From contig CM114272.1 in the NCBI GenBank assembly GCA_050084515.1, forward strand, positions 41,912,001 through 41,976,000: DNA of 64,000 bases, read 5' to 3'. The notes below the pieces were generated by a model. The model was not told the DNA's origin, did no database searches, and saw nothing but the letters and a program-made list of their open reading frames with translations. Positions 23,942-34,449 of this stretch are shown here, piece by piece. A program made the translations under genes and the position numbers. Origin of the DNA: Blasia pusilla. Taxonomy: Eukaryota; Marchantiophyta; Marchantiopsida; Blasiales. Position 1 is the first letter of the stretch; every line of letters starts with the position of its first letter.

Positions 23942-24187
23942 GTTGTGCGGCTACTCTCCTCAAACGTCAATCTTAGTGTTGCAGAAGCATACATTCAGTA
24001 GGACACGCTCTCATCGCCAACCTGCACCTAAATGCGCTCACGTTAGTGAGGCTTTGGGTCAATCGGTCCTCCAACCAATCGAGTCTTTGACTCAACACCT
24101 CATCAAGCTCAAACTTCCCTCATTCCTAGGTTCCCAACAAGGGCAAGTCTTCCAAGACTTGGGACAGAATTTCTGATTAGTCCAGGC
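23942..24187 (-). mobile_element. 3' LTR remnant, gypsy family B
   Basis: This matches 27,485-27,735, the terminal part of the 5' LTR of the same element, in the same minus orientation (CTACTCTCCTCAAACGTCAA, GACTCAxCACCTCATCAAGC, CTTCCAAGACTTGGGACA). The rest of the 3' LTR is missing, replaced by a hAT-like insertion. The outer flank (ACATT) resembles the flank of the 5' LTR (CCATT), a possible target duplication. Confidence 0.75.
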
Positions 24188-24645
24188 CAAGGTTTCACAC
24201 ACACAAAGTCCATGTCCGCGGACATGTCTATGTGTGCGGACTTATGTCCGTCCTATGGACAGATATGTTCATGTGGGCCCAGGTACACGGGTATGGGGCC
24301 CGCACATGCGCCTGCAGCCAAGCCCGCCCGTAGCCCACTGTTGTTCTGTGGCCTGCAGCGCGGCCTTGGGCGGGCTTGGTGCGGGCCTTTGGTGCAGGCT
24401 TGAGGCCCGCCTTAAACTCGCATGTGGGCTCAAGGTCTGCATAATTTGGTCTGTTGGACCAAGATTTGGCCAAGCGGACAAACATTTCCGTCTGCAGGAC
24501 CAAACTTTGGTCTCCGAGACCGAAATTTTTTGGTCCACAAGCCCCAGGGGGCAGGCTCGAGGCCCACCCTAAGTCCGCATGGGGGCTCAAGGCCCAAAAA
24601 CTTTGGTCCCCTAGACCAAATCTTGGTCTAGCAGACCAAATCTTG
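24188..24645. mobile_element. GC-rich hAT-like non-autonomous element
   Basis: The left end is CAAGGTTTCACACACACAAA, followed by repeated ATGTCCGCGGACAT-type palindromes and CTTATGTCCGTCCTATGGAC, the hallmark internal motifs of the small family. The middle has direct repeats built on ACCAAAxTTTGGTCxxxxGACC (24,460-24,640). It separates the LTR remnant from the RNase H coding text, so it replaced integrase and most of the 3' LTR or arrived with that deletion. ORFs inside are repeat-derived. Confidence 0.6.
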
Positions 24646-25640
24646 ACAACTGCTAGCAACTCTTTCTCATGAGTGGACCACCTCCTCTCAGTATCTCTGC
24701 GCTTCTTGCTCTTGTATACTACGGTTCTTCCTTCTTGTACCAACATTCTTGCAATTGCGAATCACTAGCATCAGTATGCACCTCAAACGGCTTGTCGAAC
24801 TCTGACAACTTCAACACTGGCTCCTACAATAGGATCTCCTTCACTTGGTTGAACGCGTCATTTGCTTCTTGGGTCCAGGTTGTGTTAGCATACTTCGTGA
24901 TCCAATCTGTAAACGGTCTCACAATTCCCAAAAAACTCCTCACATAGGTTCGGTAGAACTGCACGGCCGCGACAAACCTCCTCATTCCCTTTATTGTGGA
25001 AGGTGATTTCCACTCGATGATGGATTTCACCTTCTACATATCTGGAATAACTCCATCTTTGCTAACCACATGACCCAAGAACTTGATCTTGCGCAACCCG
25101 AACTCACTCTTTTCCATATTCGCGTACAACTTGTTCGCCCTTAGTTTTGACAACACTGCTCTCAAGTGTGGAGCGTGCTCCTCTAGTGACTTTGAATAAA
25201 TGAGTATGTCATCAATGTAGATGATCACATACTCATATGTCTCTTCATGAAAAATGGAGTTCATCAATGTGGTGAACGTCAGAGGTGCATTACATAGACC
25301 AAAGGGCATCACCACAAAATCGAAAGAGCCGTATCTCGTTCTACACGCAATTTTGTCCACATCCGCTTCGGCAATCCGAATCTGGTAATATTCTAACTTC
25401 AAGTGAATCCTACTGAAGTACTTTGCCCCTGAAATTCTATTGAAGAGGTCATCGATCCTTGGAAGAGGATAATTATTTATCACCGTCACCTTATTTAGCG
25501 CACGGTAATCCACATAGAGTCTCATCTTTCCATCCTTCTTCTTCACAAAGAGAATAGGCGCTCCATATGGTGACTTGTTGGTTCTAATGTATCTCTTCTC
25601 TAAGAGCTCACTTAACTACTTTTTCAACTCATCAAGCTCC
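24646..25640 (-). pseudogene. Gypsy family B reverse transcriptase and RNase H start
   Basis: The 25,546-25,034 frame is a typical Ty3/gypsy reverse transcriptase: KMRLYVDYRALNKVT, LPRIDDLFN, FDFVVMPFGLCNAP and the catalytic YIDDIL, then FLGHVVSKDGV. A TAG follows IPDM. The next frame (25,030-24,824) continues with the connection domain (FYRTYVRSFLGIVRP, WTQEANDAFNQVK). RNase H is cut off at EKELLAVV near 24,650 by the hAT-like insert, so integrase is absent. The element could not transpose by itself. Confidence 0.9.
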
Positions 25641-25643
25641 TCC

Positions 25644-26460
25644 TTATTCAATTTGTGTGGTCTCTTGGAAGATGGTTGAGATCCAGGGAATGACATCTAT
25701 CTTATGATCAATTGCCCCATGTGGTGGCAACTCGTTTGGAAGCTCATTCGTCAAGACATCACCAAACTCCTTGACTACTCTCTGTAGCTGTCTTGGAATT
25801 TCCCTTGAAGTCGCGTTTTGATCTCTGCGCTTCTTGCTTCTTCCTCCACTTGTCTTATTAAGCAAAGGAACCCATCCTCCAACTCAGTCAGACTCCTCCT
25901 CGTAATGGCTTTCACCAAGTCCTTTCTCACGGGCATCTCGCGAACCAATCTCACCTGCAGCCGTTTGCCTTTCACTAAGAAGCTCAACCTCAGTGGCCTT
26001 TGTCTCAGCTCCACTCATACGCATCCAAGAACGTGTTCCCCAAGACTCCATCAATGCCATCCATCTTGCACACTATGAAATTCTCCTTCAACTCGAATAC
26101 TTTGCATCCTATTGTCAAACCCAACACCAACTCGGAAGTTCGATGAGACTTGGCTCTGGAAAAGCCTACTGAAATGGGCTTGTCCGCCTTAGAGGTTGAC
26201 AAACCCAACTCCTTTATGGTTCTTGGGCTTAGGAAGAAGTGCGAATCACCTATATCCACAAGCAACATCACATTGCGATCAACAATCTTGGATTTTAGGT
26301 ATACCAAGTTGGGCGTCCTCTTGGTGACTTGAAGGGAGATCTCTATATCTCCCGCCAACAAGTGCTTAATAGCCAATGCAATCATACTCCCATTACTAAC
26401 CTTTTTCTTGGAGCATCCCTTTGCCATGTGCCCAAGTTTGCCATAGTTGTAGCAAACCAC
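25644..26460 (-). pseudogene. Gypsy family B zinc knuckle and aspartic protease
   Basis: The 26,460-26,005 frame begins with the zinc knuckle CYNYGKLGHMAKGC; the second Cys of CCHC is Tyr here, so it is damaged. It then carries a retropepsin: VDIGDSHFFL (the expected D-T/S-G active site reads DIGDS, also altered), and near the end DGVLGNTFLDAY. The frame changes at about 26,008, after which 26,014-25,775 encodes the linker towards reverse transcriptase with LPHGAIDHKIDVIP (25,720-25,680), the usual entry to the pol palm. Its fragmentary twin is at 4546-5478. Confidence 0.85.
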
Positions 26461-27470
26461 CTTGTTGTTTCTTGACTTTGGATGCTACACTCCCTTTGGC
26501 TTAGCATGGCATTCCTATCGCTTTGCCATCGGGTTGAGAGACTCTCCTTGGTCCCGCTCAACCCCACTCTAGACTCTCTTGGGTGCCCCTTATTTTTTCA
26601 AACCCTTGGAAAAACATTTCATCTCAAAGGGCTTCGATGTTTAGACCTCATCATTCCCAATCCGCTCTGCCAGCCTCAAAAGTTCCACGCAGGTGTACGG
26701 CAACTCCAACATTCTATACAAGGCCTTTGAGTCCACCAATGAATATCGCTATCTGAGATGTCTCATTTATCTTAGGAATGGATTTTAACTTCATGCTCAA
26801 CTCCCTCACATAAGCGCTCAGGGACCCAGTCTGCTCTAGTCGCATGAGCTCTACCCTCTCGCGAATCTCTTGGTACTCCGGGGTGAATCAGTCACCAATT
26901 TGCGTCTTGAAATCCTCCCAACTTAGAGGTGAACCACCAACCATATGTTCTTCTCGCTGCGCTGTCCACCATTGTAGCGCATGACCAAGGCTGCATGTGG
27001 ACAAAGTCTGTGTCCGGGGACATGTCCATATCTGTCCTATGGAAGGACTTGTCCGTATGGTCCCCACCTTTCCCTTCTTTCTCATTCCCCTTACTAGCCT
27101 TCGTGTTCCATTCTCCCCCATTTCTTCCTCCCTCCACCTCCACTCCCTCCTTACTCATTGCTCCTCTCATCCTTGCCTTGCCTTCCATCATGGACTAAAA
27201 GTATGGGTCCCACCTCTTGAAACCCATGTCCGTAAGCATGTCCGAACTTGTCCGTCCATGTCCGTCCTAAGGAAGGACTTGTCTGTTTTTTGTGCAACCA
27301 TGCGCATGATCCTTTAGGAAGGTGACCGCCACTGCCACCTTATCCTGCTCCGCTGCCCTCTGCGCTTCAAAGTAGGTAATCCCCGAGCGTTTGGGCCTCA
27401 CCGCTACCTTGGGTTTTCCCCAAGCGTTCGGTTACTTGCACGACCCCAAGTTATCGTTCACCAAGGATTA
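26461..27470 (-). pseudogene. Gypsy family B gag, disrupted
   Basis: Between the primer site and the zinc knuckle the minus strand shows broken gag-like segments, such as a stretch near 26,860-26,780 (EYQEIRERVELMRL, SLSAYVREL) typical of retrotransposon capsid domains. The frame is interrupted by a 317-bp hAT-like insertion at 26,986-27,302. No continuous gag frame survives. The assignment rests on position and short motifs. Confidence 0.65.
26986..27302. mobile_element. hAT-like MITE, 317 bp, with 8-bp target duplication
   Basis: Inserted in gag. The left end CAAGGCTGCATG and the complement of the right end, CATGGTTGCACA, form imperfect terminal inverted repeats. Flanks CGCATGAC (26,978-26,985) and CGCATGAT (27,303-27,310) are an 8-bp duplication with one mismatch; 8 bp is the hAT superfamily's size. 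Internal motifs are TGTCCGGGGACA, CTGTCCTATGGAAGGACTTG, the CATCATGGACTAAAAG core, and CCGTCCTAAGGAAGGACTTG near the right end. No coding capacity. Confidence 0.75.
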
Positions 27471-27482
27471 GCTCTAATACCA
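27471..27482 (-). promoter_or_regulatory. Primer-binding site, gypsy family B
   Basis: On the minus strand TGGTATTAGAGC follows the LTR end by 2 nt. It differs from the plant tRNA-iMet site TGGTATCAGAGC at one base (C to T). Confidence 0.85.
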
Positions 27483-27484
27483 CA

Positions 27485-28845
27485 TGTCGTGCGCCTACTC
27501 TCCTCAAACGTCAATCTTAGTGTTGCGGAAGGGTACGTTTAGTAGGACACACTCTCATCGCCAACCTCCATCCAAACGCACTCGCGCTAGTCTGACTTTG
27601 GGTCAAGCGGTCCTCCAAACTACCGAGTCTTTGACTCAGCACCTCATCAAGCTCAACCTACCCTCATTTCTAGGTTCCCAACACGTGTAAGTCTTCCAAG
27701 ACTTGGGACATACTTTCTGGTTAGTCCAAGCACCTAAAACGGCGTTTGCGCACCTAGAAATCCCAATTTTCCAATGGATCTTGCATGAGCCCTCAACTGA
27801 GACTCAATAATATGAGAAGCGAGTTGGAATCCAATAGGGACCTCCGAAATCCACTCGATTGGACTTGGTTCGGGCCCACTAGAAGGAAAGGTGTCTTTTG
27901 AGACTAGAAAAAGAAGCTAAATTCAGTTTTGGCAGACAACATATGACTAATACAACTAGATCGACAAGTAGTCTCAAAGGACAAGTTATAAGGGATCTTA
28001 GTTATAAGAATGGTGATTTGGCATGATGACATGGGATATGACATGGAATATATTTGAGTAGTTCTTGTGGATATTGAAAACTATGAACTTCCATGTCATT
28101 ACATACTTCAAGATGATGTGGAAAGTAGGTGGAGATGAGGTGGCATATCGTCCAGGTATTCATCATAGTTGTGGTAGTTTTAAGGGGCTTGATTTTGCAA
28201 ATCAATGATTGCCATGTGTACATTGTAGTTTTCTTTTGTAACTAAAAATAATTGGGCTTCGAATCCCAACGCCAAACCTCCCGATTTGTTCCCTTGCCCT
28301 TGAGTCGCCCCATGGTGCTCAAAGTGGGGTTCGAGTCCCAAGCACCCTTGGAGACCTCCCCCCTTACTAGTACTTCTGGGGATTCCTAGGGTCCCCCTAT
28401 CTTTGGGAAAGAGCACACGGGCCCCTCCTTTTGGCCCACAACCCGACCCCCCATACAATCAATTTTGGCCCATATCTCAGATTCTGCTTAAGTGTTTTCC
28501 AAGATCTTTTGCGGGTTGGAACTGACTCTGCATAAGCTTTCCAACGCTGCTTCACTTGCCTCAAACGCATCTTGGGACTAAAATTTATGGTCAAAAGTAC
28601 AGTCGGAAACTCCAAATGCTAGCCGCGTCCCAAGTCCATTTCTCACTCCTTCCAAGGCTCGACTTCTCTTAAGTCTGGGTTCTGTATTTCGTTCCGGTCT
28701 CCTTAGTCACGAACATAAACGCATGAAACACTTGAAACGCTCGCGGCACTTGTATTTCTCTAACACCACAACGTAAACCATCCTAGCGTAAGCTCGCTAG
28801 AGTTTGGATGTTCCACTTGGCGCTCTTTTGGTTATGAGGGTTACA
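27485..28845 (-). mobile_element. 5' LTR, gypsy family B (1361 bp)
   Basis: Minus-strand LTR starting TGTAACCCTCATAACC at 28,845 and ending GGCGCACGACA at 27,485, with the primer site immediately inside. Homologous pieces occur at 4290-4534, 5479-6046, 9184-11,611 and 23,942-24,187. This is the most complete LTR of the family here and sets its boundaries. Confidence 0.85.
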
Positions 28846-28899
28846 CCATTGGCGTTAGTAAAGATATTTATTATTGCATGAAGGTGTTTAAGGAAGAAT

Positions 28900-29517
28900 C
28901 TTGCTTGTATTCCACACAATCAATGATGCGAGTGGAGAATTGAGGAATAGCTCCCATGGTAGGAAGGTTGGTCGAGGATCCAACACATGCCATCTATCCA
29001 TATTGGAATATATAGTAGGCACCTTGAAATTTTTTTGCGAACATGCATACCTTGAAGAACGAAGGGGCGTGTTTAGGAGAGTTGTAGAAGATCAAATATC
29101 ACGCATTGGCATCAAATGTTATCCAACTTATGGTTGCCTTGCTTGTTACCATGGAGATTATCCATAAGCATGGAGTTTTTCATACTGATCTTCGTGCTAG
29201 GAAGATTTTTTTCTATTTTGCATTAGACAGTGAGCCATACATCGGGCTTGGAGATTGGGGAAATATCTTATGGGATAATGACTATTTAGTCTTGCCTCAG
29301 AGATGGTGGCCCCATGAACAAAAAAACCCATGTTGGGCAAATAGCACCAGAGTTGACAACATGGCCCAAGCATATTCCATTTAGCATATCCACAGATATT
29401 TATGCAATAGGAATGATTTTGAAAAGATGGAACAATATGACATTCAACCTCATTGTTGAGGATGCCACTCAAATGCTAGATGGACTAATTTGGATAGGAT
29501 TCAAAAGTGGGCATTAG
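28900..29517 (+). pseudogene. Protein-kinase-like pseudogene, frameshifted
   Basis: Around 29,110-29,290 the frame reads EIIHKHGVFHTDLRARKI, then PYIGLGDWG. These correspond to the kinase catalytic loop (HRDLKxxN) and the DFG motif, here HTDLRARK and DWG. A frame change near 29,320 leads to QIAPEL (the APE motif), STDIYAIGMIL (the helix F DxxxxG signature) and a C-lobe helix. The catalytic Asp is kept, but the loop Asn is Lys. The N-lobe is not recognisable upstream. It abuts the outer end of the family B LTR at 28,845, so the insertion may have removed the 5' part. It may be a host gene remnant or cargo of an older element. Confidence 0.55.
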
Positions 29518-30560
29518 GTCTGAACCCCTTTGATGGCAAAAGCCTAAAGTATAGTATTGCATATATAAGAGCAAATACAAAAATATTAATAGGTATACAC
29601 TACATAGATTTAGGATTAAGACCATGCATATATATTCATTGAGTGTATGGTGATCGTATTTTTGTTACCATGATAGCACGACTATACTTAAATTCATTTG
29701 AGAATTGTATATTTTTCTTGAGGAATATAAGACATGCTTGAAAAATATGAAGACGATCTTCAAACTTATTATCGACGATAAATTTAAGGCGCACTTAGAC
29801 AAACTTGTCAACATAGATATTCTTAAGGTAGAGTTGAAGAATTTGGGGCTCAAGTGGCCAGATCGTGTGATTGCTGATTTTGCAGGGAAAGTGGGAGAAG
29901 ATGTCATTGATCGAAAGAAGGATTGGGCTTTGTTGAATGGCCTTACAAGTTATGGAGACGTCTTGGCAAAGAAGAAAAAGTTAGTGAGCAAGGTATTTGT
30001 GAAAATCAAAGTCGTGGAGTTGATGAAGGACATGGAGGTTCATTATGCTGATGTAGAGGAAAGATGTTCGAGATGAGAGAAGAGACCAAGAGCCCAAGAT
30101 GAAATATCCCCCCAATCTAGTCAACAAAATCAAGGATTCATACTTCATCAAACTTTGGAACTGTGGGCCTACATCCACAACATCATCATCACACATCATC
30201 TTCTTAGTCGGATGGAGTAGATCGAGGAAGATGTGGCTCTACCACGACAAGTATCATCAAGCCGACACCAACATGGTGGATTATCGAGAAGCCTTAGAGG
30301 CCTACTATCTTCTTTGGATGGATTCGCAACAAATCCCCCGACCTATAAAAGAGATACAACACGCAAATGAAAATGAAGGTCATGTCTAGTTGAGGGAGGA
30401 GACTTATGAGGACATAAGAGTTGTTGTGAATGACCTCAATGTAGGTCATGATATTAGCTTTCATGGGTCTGCAGATAGTTTGGATCTCCTTATGCATTTG
30501 GGCAATGTTCCCAAAACCTTTCGCCCGGGAGTTTGCTCCGAACAATAGCAAGCCTAGAGC
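29518..30560 (+). other. Two hypothetical frames after the kinase remnant
   Basis: Frames at 29,705-30,076 (123 codons; Lys-rich, predicted helical, with LKNLGLKWPDRVIADFAGK) and 30,099-30,389 (96 codons; SDYREALEAYYLLWMDS-like text) have plausible protein composition and follow the kinase pseudogene on the same strand. I recognise no family. They may be exons or fragments of the same broken gene. Confidence 0.3.
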
Positions 30561-30689
30561 AAGCCTAGGTTATTTCTAGTGTGTCAAAGTTGGAGAGTTT
30601 AATAAAGAAGTCCTTGCATTACACTTGTATGACATAGGCATAAAAATCTCCAACTAAGATTGACCCTAAACCCAGCCACGATTATTTTG

Positions 30690-31175
30690 AGAAGAGACTC
30701 AAGAGAACACCCTGAAGCACCGAATCCTGGACCGTTTACTAAGAAGCTTCCACAATGTGGGAAGTCGCTAGGACTTCAGCAGCCACGGGACCCGGGTCTT
30801 CAGTCGTCGTCCCAGCACCGACCATCGCTTGTCTCGGAGACGCTCGGGAACCGGGGGTGCCCCAAAAGGGACGTTCCGGACCAGACGTATGTACGCCAGT
30901 GCTCTGCAAGGATTTTGACGCATACCGGTACTTTTCCGAGAGAAAGATCAAGTTAATCGGCAATTTCACCATTGTAGCCGGGTTTTTTTTAATTTAACAA
31001 AGAAAACCTACTTTTCACGTCGGTAATTTTCCTAAAGTCTCAGATTTGAATCGGAAATCACACATTCTCAACCGGCATTCTCTTACAAAGAATGCCGGTT
31101 CGTGCCGGTTCGTCCGATGTACACCTGTATGTCTCCGCACCGTCAGCTAAAGCCATATTCCATGGCTTTAGCTGA
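30690..31175. repeat. Foldback-type repeat with two strong hairpins
   Basis: The 30,880-31,060 text (CCGGTACTTTTCCGAGAGAA, AGCCGGGTTTTTTT) resembles the repeat cluster at 61.1-62.4 kb. Two perfect hairpins follow: ACCGGCATTCT/AGAATGCCGGT around 31,070-31,100, and TCAGCTAAAGCCAT (31,143-31,156) paired with ATGGCTTTAGCTGA (31,162-31,175) around a 5-nt loop. They lie about 830 bp before the HMA gene start. This may be a small foldback transposon; a hairpin RNA is also possible. Confidence 0.5.
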
Positions 31176-32005
31176 AATTGTATCAAACAAGCTTCCCTTC
31201 TCGAACTTGAACACTCTTAGCTTCCTTATTTCCGTATGGTAGCCGAGGTCAGATCACCACACGATCCTCCTGGATGAGGCCAGCGAGTGCCAAGTGGCAG
31301 TAACTTCACGGGAACGGCGACGCGTGACGTGCCTGTCAATCTGAATTGAGCCGGTTGAATCACAAGCTCTGTCTTTGTTATCCAAAAACAAAAGTGCGTT
31401 GTGTGACTACGAAAGTACGCGCGGGGGCAGTTGCTAGGGTGAACCTTGACGATTATTTGTAGGATCGAACGTCGAAAGCAATGGAACAACGACAGTGTGA
31501 TCGAACGTGCACGTCATACTGTGGAGCTCACTTGCGTTCTCGTTCGCCTCTGGAGGACTCTCCGATTTGGTTGTTGTAAACCTGCACATTGCTTCATGAG
31601 TATTTCCCCGGTTGTCTTGCACGCGTACCCACGAGAGGAGTATTGATAATCAATGATTTACTTAATGCATAATATATTTCTCCAGGTATCCAAAGCTGTT
31701 ACTTGTTGTTGATTTTTGCGTGGAGGATTCATGCAGAAGAATAGTTGACGATCAATTCCTAGCGATCAATTCAAAGCGGAATCGCAGGGAATCTCTGTGC
31801 GAGCGCGTATGACGTAGATTTTTCGATGTAGCTGTAGTATGTATGATTTAGGACGAGTCATGTCTTGCAGTTTAACGTTTCAGTCAAAACAAGAAATTAG
31901 ATGAGAGCTACCACGTATTTTCATGAGAACGTTTTGTAAGCTACGTTGAATTTTTATTGGTCTTGTGCAGCTATTCCGAGAAAAATTAAATCTTACAGTC
32001 TAGCG

Positions 32006-32677
32006 ATGTGGGGAGAGCGTAATGCTTCGATAATTGCAGCAGCAGTAGCAGCAGCTGTATCTGCTTATACCCCAGCGGATCCACCAAAAGTACATATTTA
32101 ATTTAACTGCGTACTCAGAGCAGTTTTGTCGCTGAGATTTTCCATTCCATCTTGGACCAATGTCGTGTCGGTTCTGAATTTAATTTGCAAGTTTATGAAT
32201 TTCAGCTTTTTCTTTACATCTGAATGATAGACTCTCCCGGCCCTATCACGTTGTGCAGGTGGAGCACAATTCCTCAAAAACCATTCAATTGAAGGTGCCC
32301 ATTTGCTGCGAAGGATGTGTGGAGAAGCTTCATAGAAAGTTGAAATCAGTGAAAGGTGAAATTATCAAATTGCTACGATAGGCTCGTACCTGTGACGCGG
32401 CCGGCGTACACAGAAACTACCGGGAGAAAAAGCAATTCGATAGACACGGGTTAGACTTCTGATAGGTAGTAATCTCGTTGTTATTGACCGCTTGTCTAAA
32501 GACGATCGTGGCCCCATGAACTGAATTTCGTACGCGTTGTTTACAGGTGTACTGTCTGTGAGTTGCGACGTGGAGAGGCAAAAGGTGACAGTAACTGGGA
32601 CGGACATCTGTAAAGAGGAGACAGTGTTGAAGAAGGTAAGAAAAGTCAAAAGACGCTCTGAGCTCTGGAAGGGCTGA
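32006..32677 (+). CDS. Heavy-metal-associated (HMA) domain protein, three exons
   Basis: Exons 32,006-32,089, 32,259-32,355 and 32,547-32,677 join with GT..AG borders (donors GTACAT and GTGAAA, acceptors TTGTGCAG and TTTACAG) into a 103-residue protein, phases 0 and 1. Exon 1 begins MWGERNASII and is Ala-rich. Exon 2 has QLKVPICCEGCVEKLHRKL: the HMA metal-binding loop CCEGC after the first beta strand. Exon 3 gives SVSCDVERQKVTVTG and VLKKVRKVKRRSELW, the second half of the ferredoxin-like fold. Plant HMA proteins of this size (ATX1/HIPP type) bind Cu, Zn or Cd. No C-terminal CaaX box follows LWKG, so it is not a typical isoprenylated HIPP. GTAAGA at 32,636 could act as a further donor. Each exon is too short to be obvious alone. 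This is the best intact host gene in the window. Confidence 0.85.
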
Positions 32678-33350
32678 GGAGCTCAATCATAATAACTATT
32701 GAGGCGGTGGCCAACCTTGGGCAGATGCTCAGATCTCTAAAGGCTCCTAGGTTTCGATCGAAGAAGTGTCACAAGCCGATCGAGATTCCGACAGAGGACA
32801 TCTTCGGTTCAAGATCTGGATGATGGTAAACTAGGCTGGTCCCGGCCAAGTAGACGTCTCTACGAGTTGCACTTATTCCTTTAGGTGTAACTGGTCTTTA
32901 TTTTTAATAAGTTTAGACTGCAAGGGATCCTCTTTTGCCCCTAAATGCTTTCAATGGGTTCCTCCTCTTTTTATTCAAGTTTCATTTTTTTTAAATTAGA
33001 TCACAAAGAATGATAAATGGAAATCTCTAGACGAGAATTCAAGGATTAGAAAAAGCGTAAATAATTACTGCTAGTATTAAAATAAAATCCTATTAATCAT
33101 GTATTATTTTATTTTTTAAATCATGGAATTATTTTTTAGGTCATTGTTAGGGTTGATTGAACCTAGAACCTTACGTGTAATTTTTTAATATTCAAACTAA
33201 TTCACATTAAAATTTCTAAGACTTACTTTCTTAAATTTTTTTCCTAGTCTTTTTTTTAATATTTTGTTTAATAAATTTCTTTTTCTCGCAAAGTAGATGA
33301 ATTAAATGACAACATAAGCTATTATTTTTTCTCTATTTTTTCTTAACTAG
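32678..33350. other. 3' flank of the HMA gene, AT-rich, nothing recognised
   Basis: This is probably 3' UTR followed by AT-rich intergenic sequence (33,000-33,340). No gene or repeat copy was identified. Confidence 0.4.
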
Positions 33351-33599
33351 CTTCTTCGTCGGCATGATTGTGGAAAATAAATACTCTCCATGCAATAATT
33401 GCATCATTCTTGCCTTCCACAAGTTGTGACTACTACACTACATCATGGTTCTCTCCATGTTGAAATACTTGTAGGATCAAGAGGATATTTTTGTATCACT
33501 AGCCAAATCTATAAGTATACCAACACCGTTCATAGCGCCCAAATCCCTCTTATTGGAAATATTGGATGATTTGACTAGAGACATCCCATCCTAATCTCT

Positions 33600-34050
33600 A
33601 AATATTGGCTTGGCCCCCATTGGGCGGGCTCAGGGCGGGCCTTGTGCAGCCCTGAGCCCGCCCAATGGGGAGCAAGCCCACCTTGCTGGCCTACCATTGG
33701 CCTCGCAACGGGTGCGCACTCCATCAGCCTCGGTGTACGTGGCGGGCTCTGGGGCAGGCCCACAAATATGACGGACATAAGTCCGCGAACATAGACATAT
33801 CCACGGACACAGACTTTGTCCGTGTGCAACCTTGGGCTTGTCGCGGGCCAATGCAAGCTTAGGGCAAGTCGATGTGGGTTACATGCAGGTCAATTTGTGC
33901 TCGCCTCCCTTAATTTGAGCTTGCACCCATTCCCATATCCCGAGCCTGCACAAACCATTGGGGTACCGAAAAAACCCGGGCTGAGGACCCATTGGGTATG
34001 TGACGTATGTCCGTCCCATCAATGGACATGTCCCTTTCTGTGCAACCATG
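33600..34050. mobile_element. Two adjacent hAT-like non-autonomous ends
   Basis: A GC-rich piece (33,600-33,834) ends GACTTTGTCCGTGTGCAACC at about 33,832. A second ends GACATGTCCCTTTCTGTGCA with CCATG at 34,050. Both complements read CAAGGTTGCAC or CATGGTTGCAC. An inverted pair GGGCGGGCTCAGGGC / GCCCTGAGCCCGCCC (about 33,625-33,664) lies in the first piece. Inserted within copy 3 of the methyltransferase retroelement. Confidence 0.55.
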
Positions 34051-34449
34051 CCCATAACCAATTACCAAAATGACTCTATAGGCAATACACTAACTTATAG
34101 GTATGATGGAATGGATGAAATTTGCATCCATCATTGCTCAACCAAACCTAGGGTGGCTATCTATATGAGATTGTTCAAGTCCATTCCCTAACCTAATATC
34201 TGTCTTCATGATGCTTCTTACACCTCTGGCGTCATTGTAGTACTCGTTGAAAATCGTATCACTGATAAGAAAGAGCAATAGGCACCTCCAATCCTTGTGT
34301 TTAGTCATCCCATATCATGTCCAGTCACACATGATGAAATGCATAGGATGATGGAAAGCTTACCAATGTAGGTATAATTGCCTTCAACTCCTCAATTCTA
34401 TTGGGAGAGTGAAGGGTAATAGTCAATAGTGGGGGAGTTGAGGGTAAAA

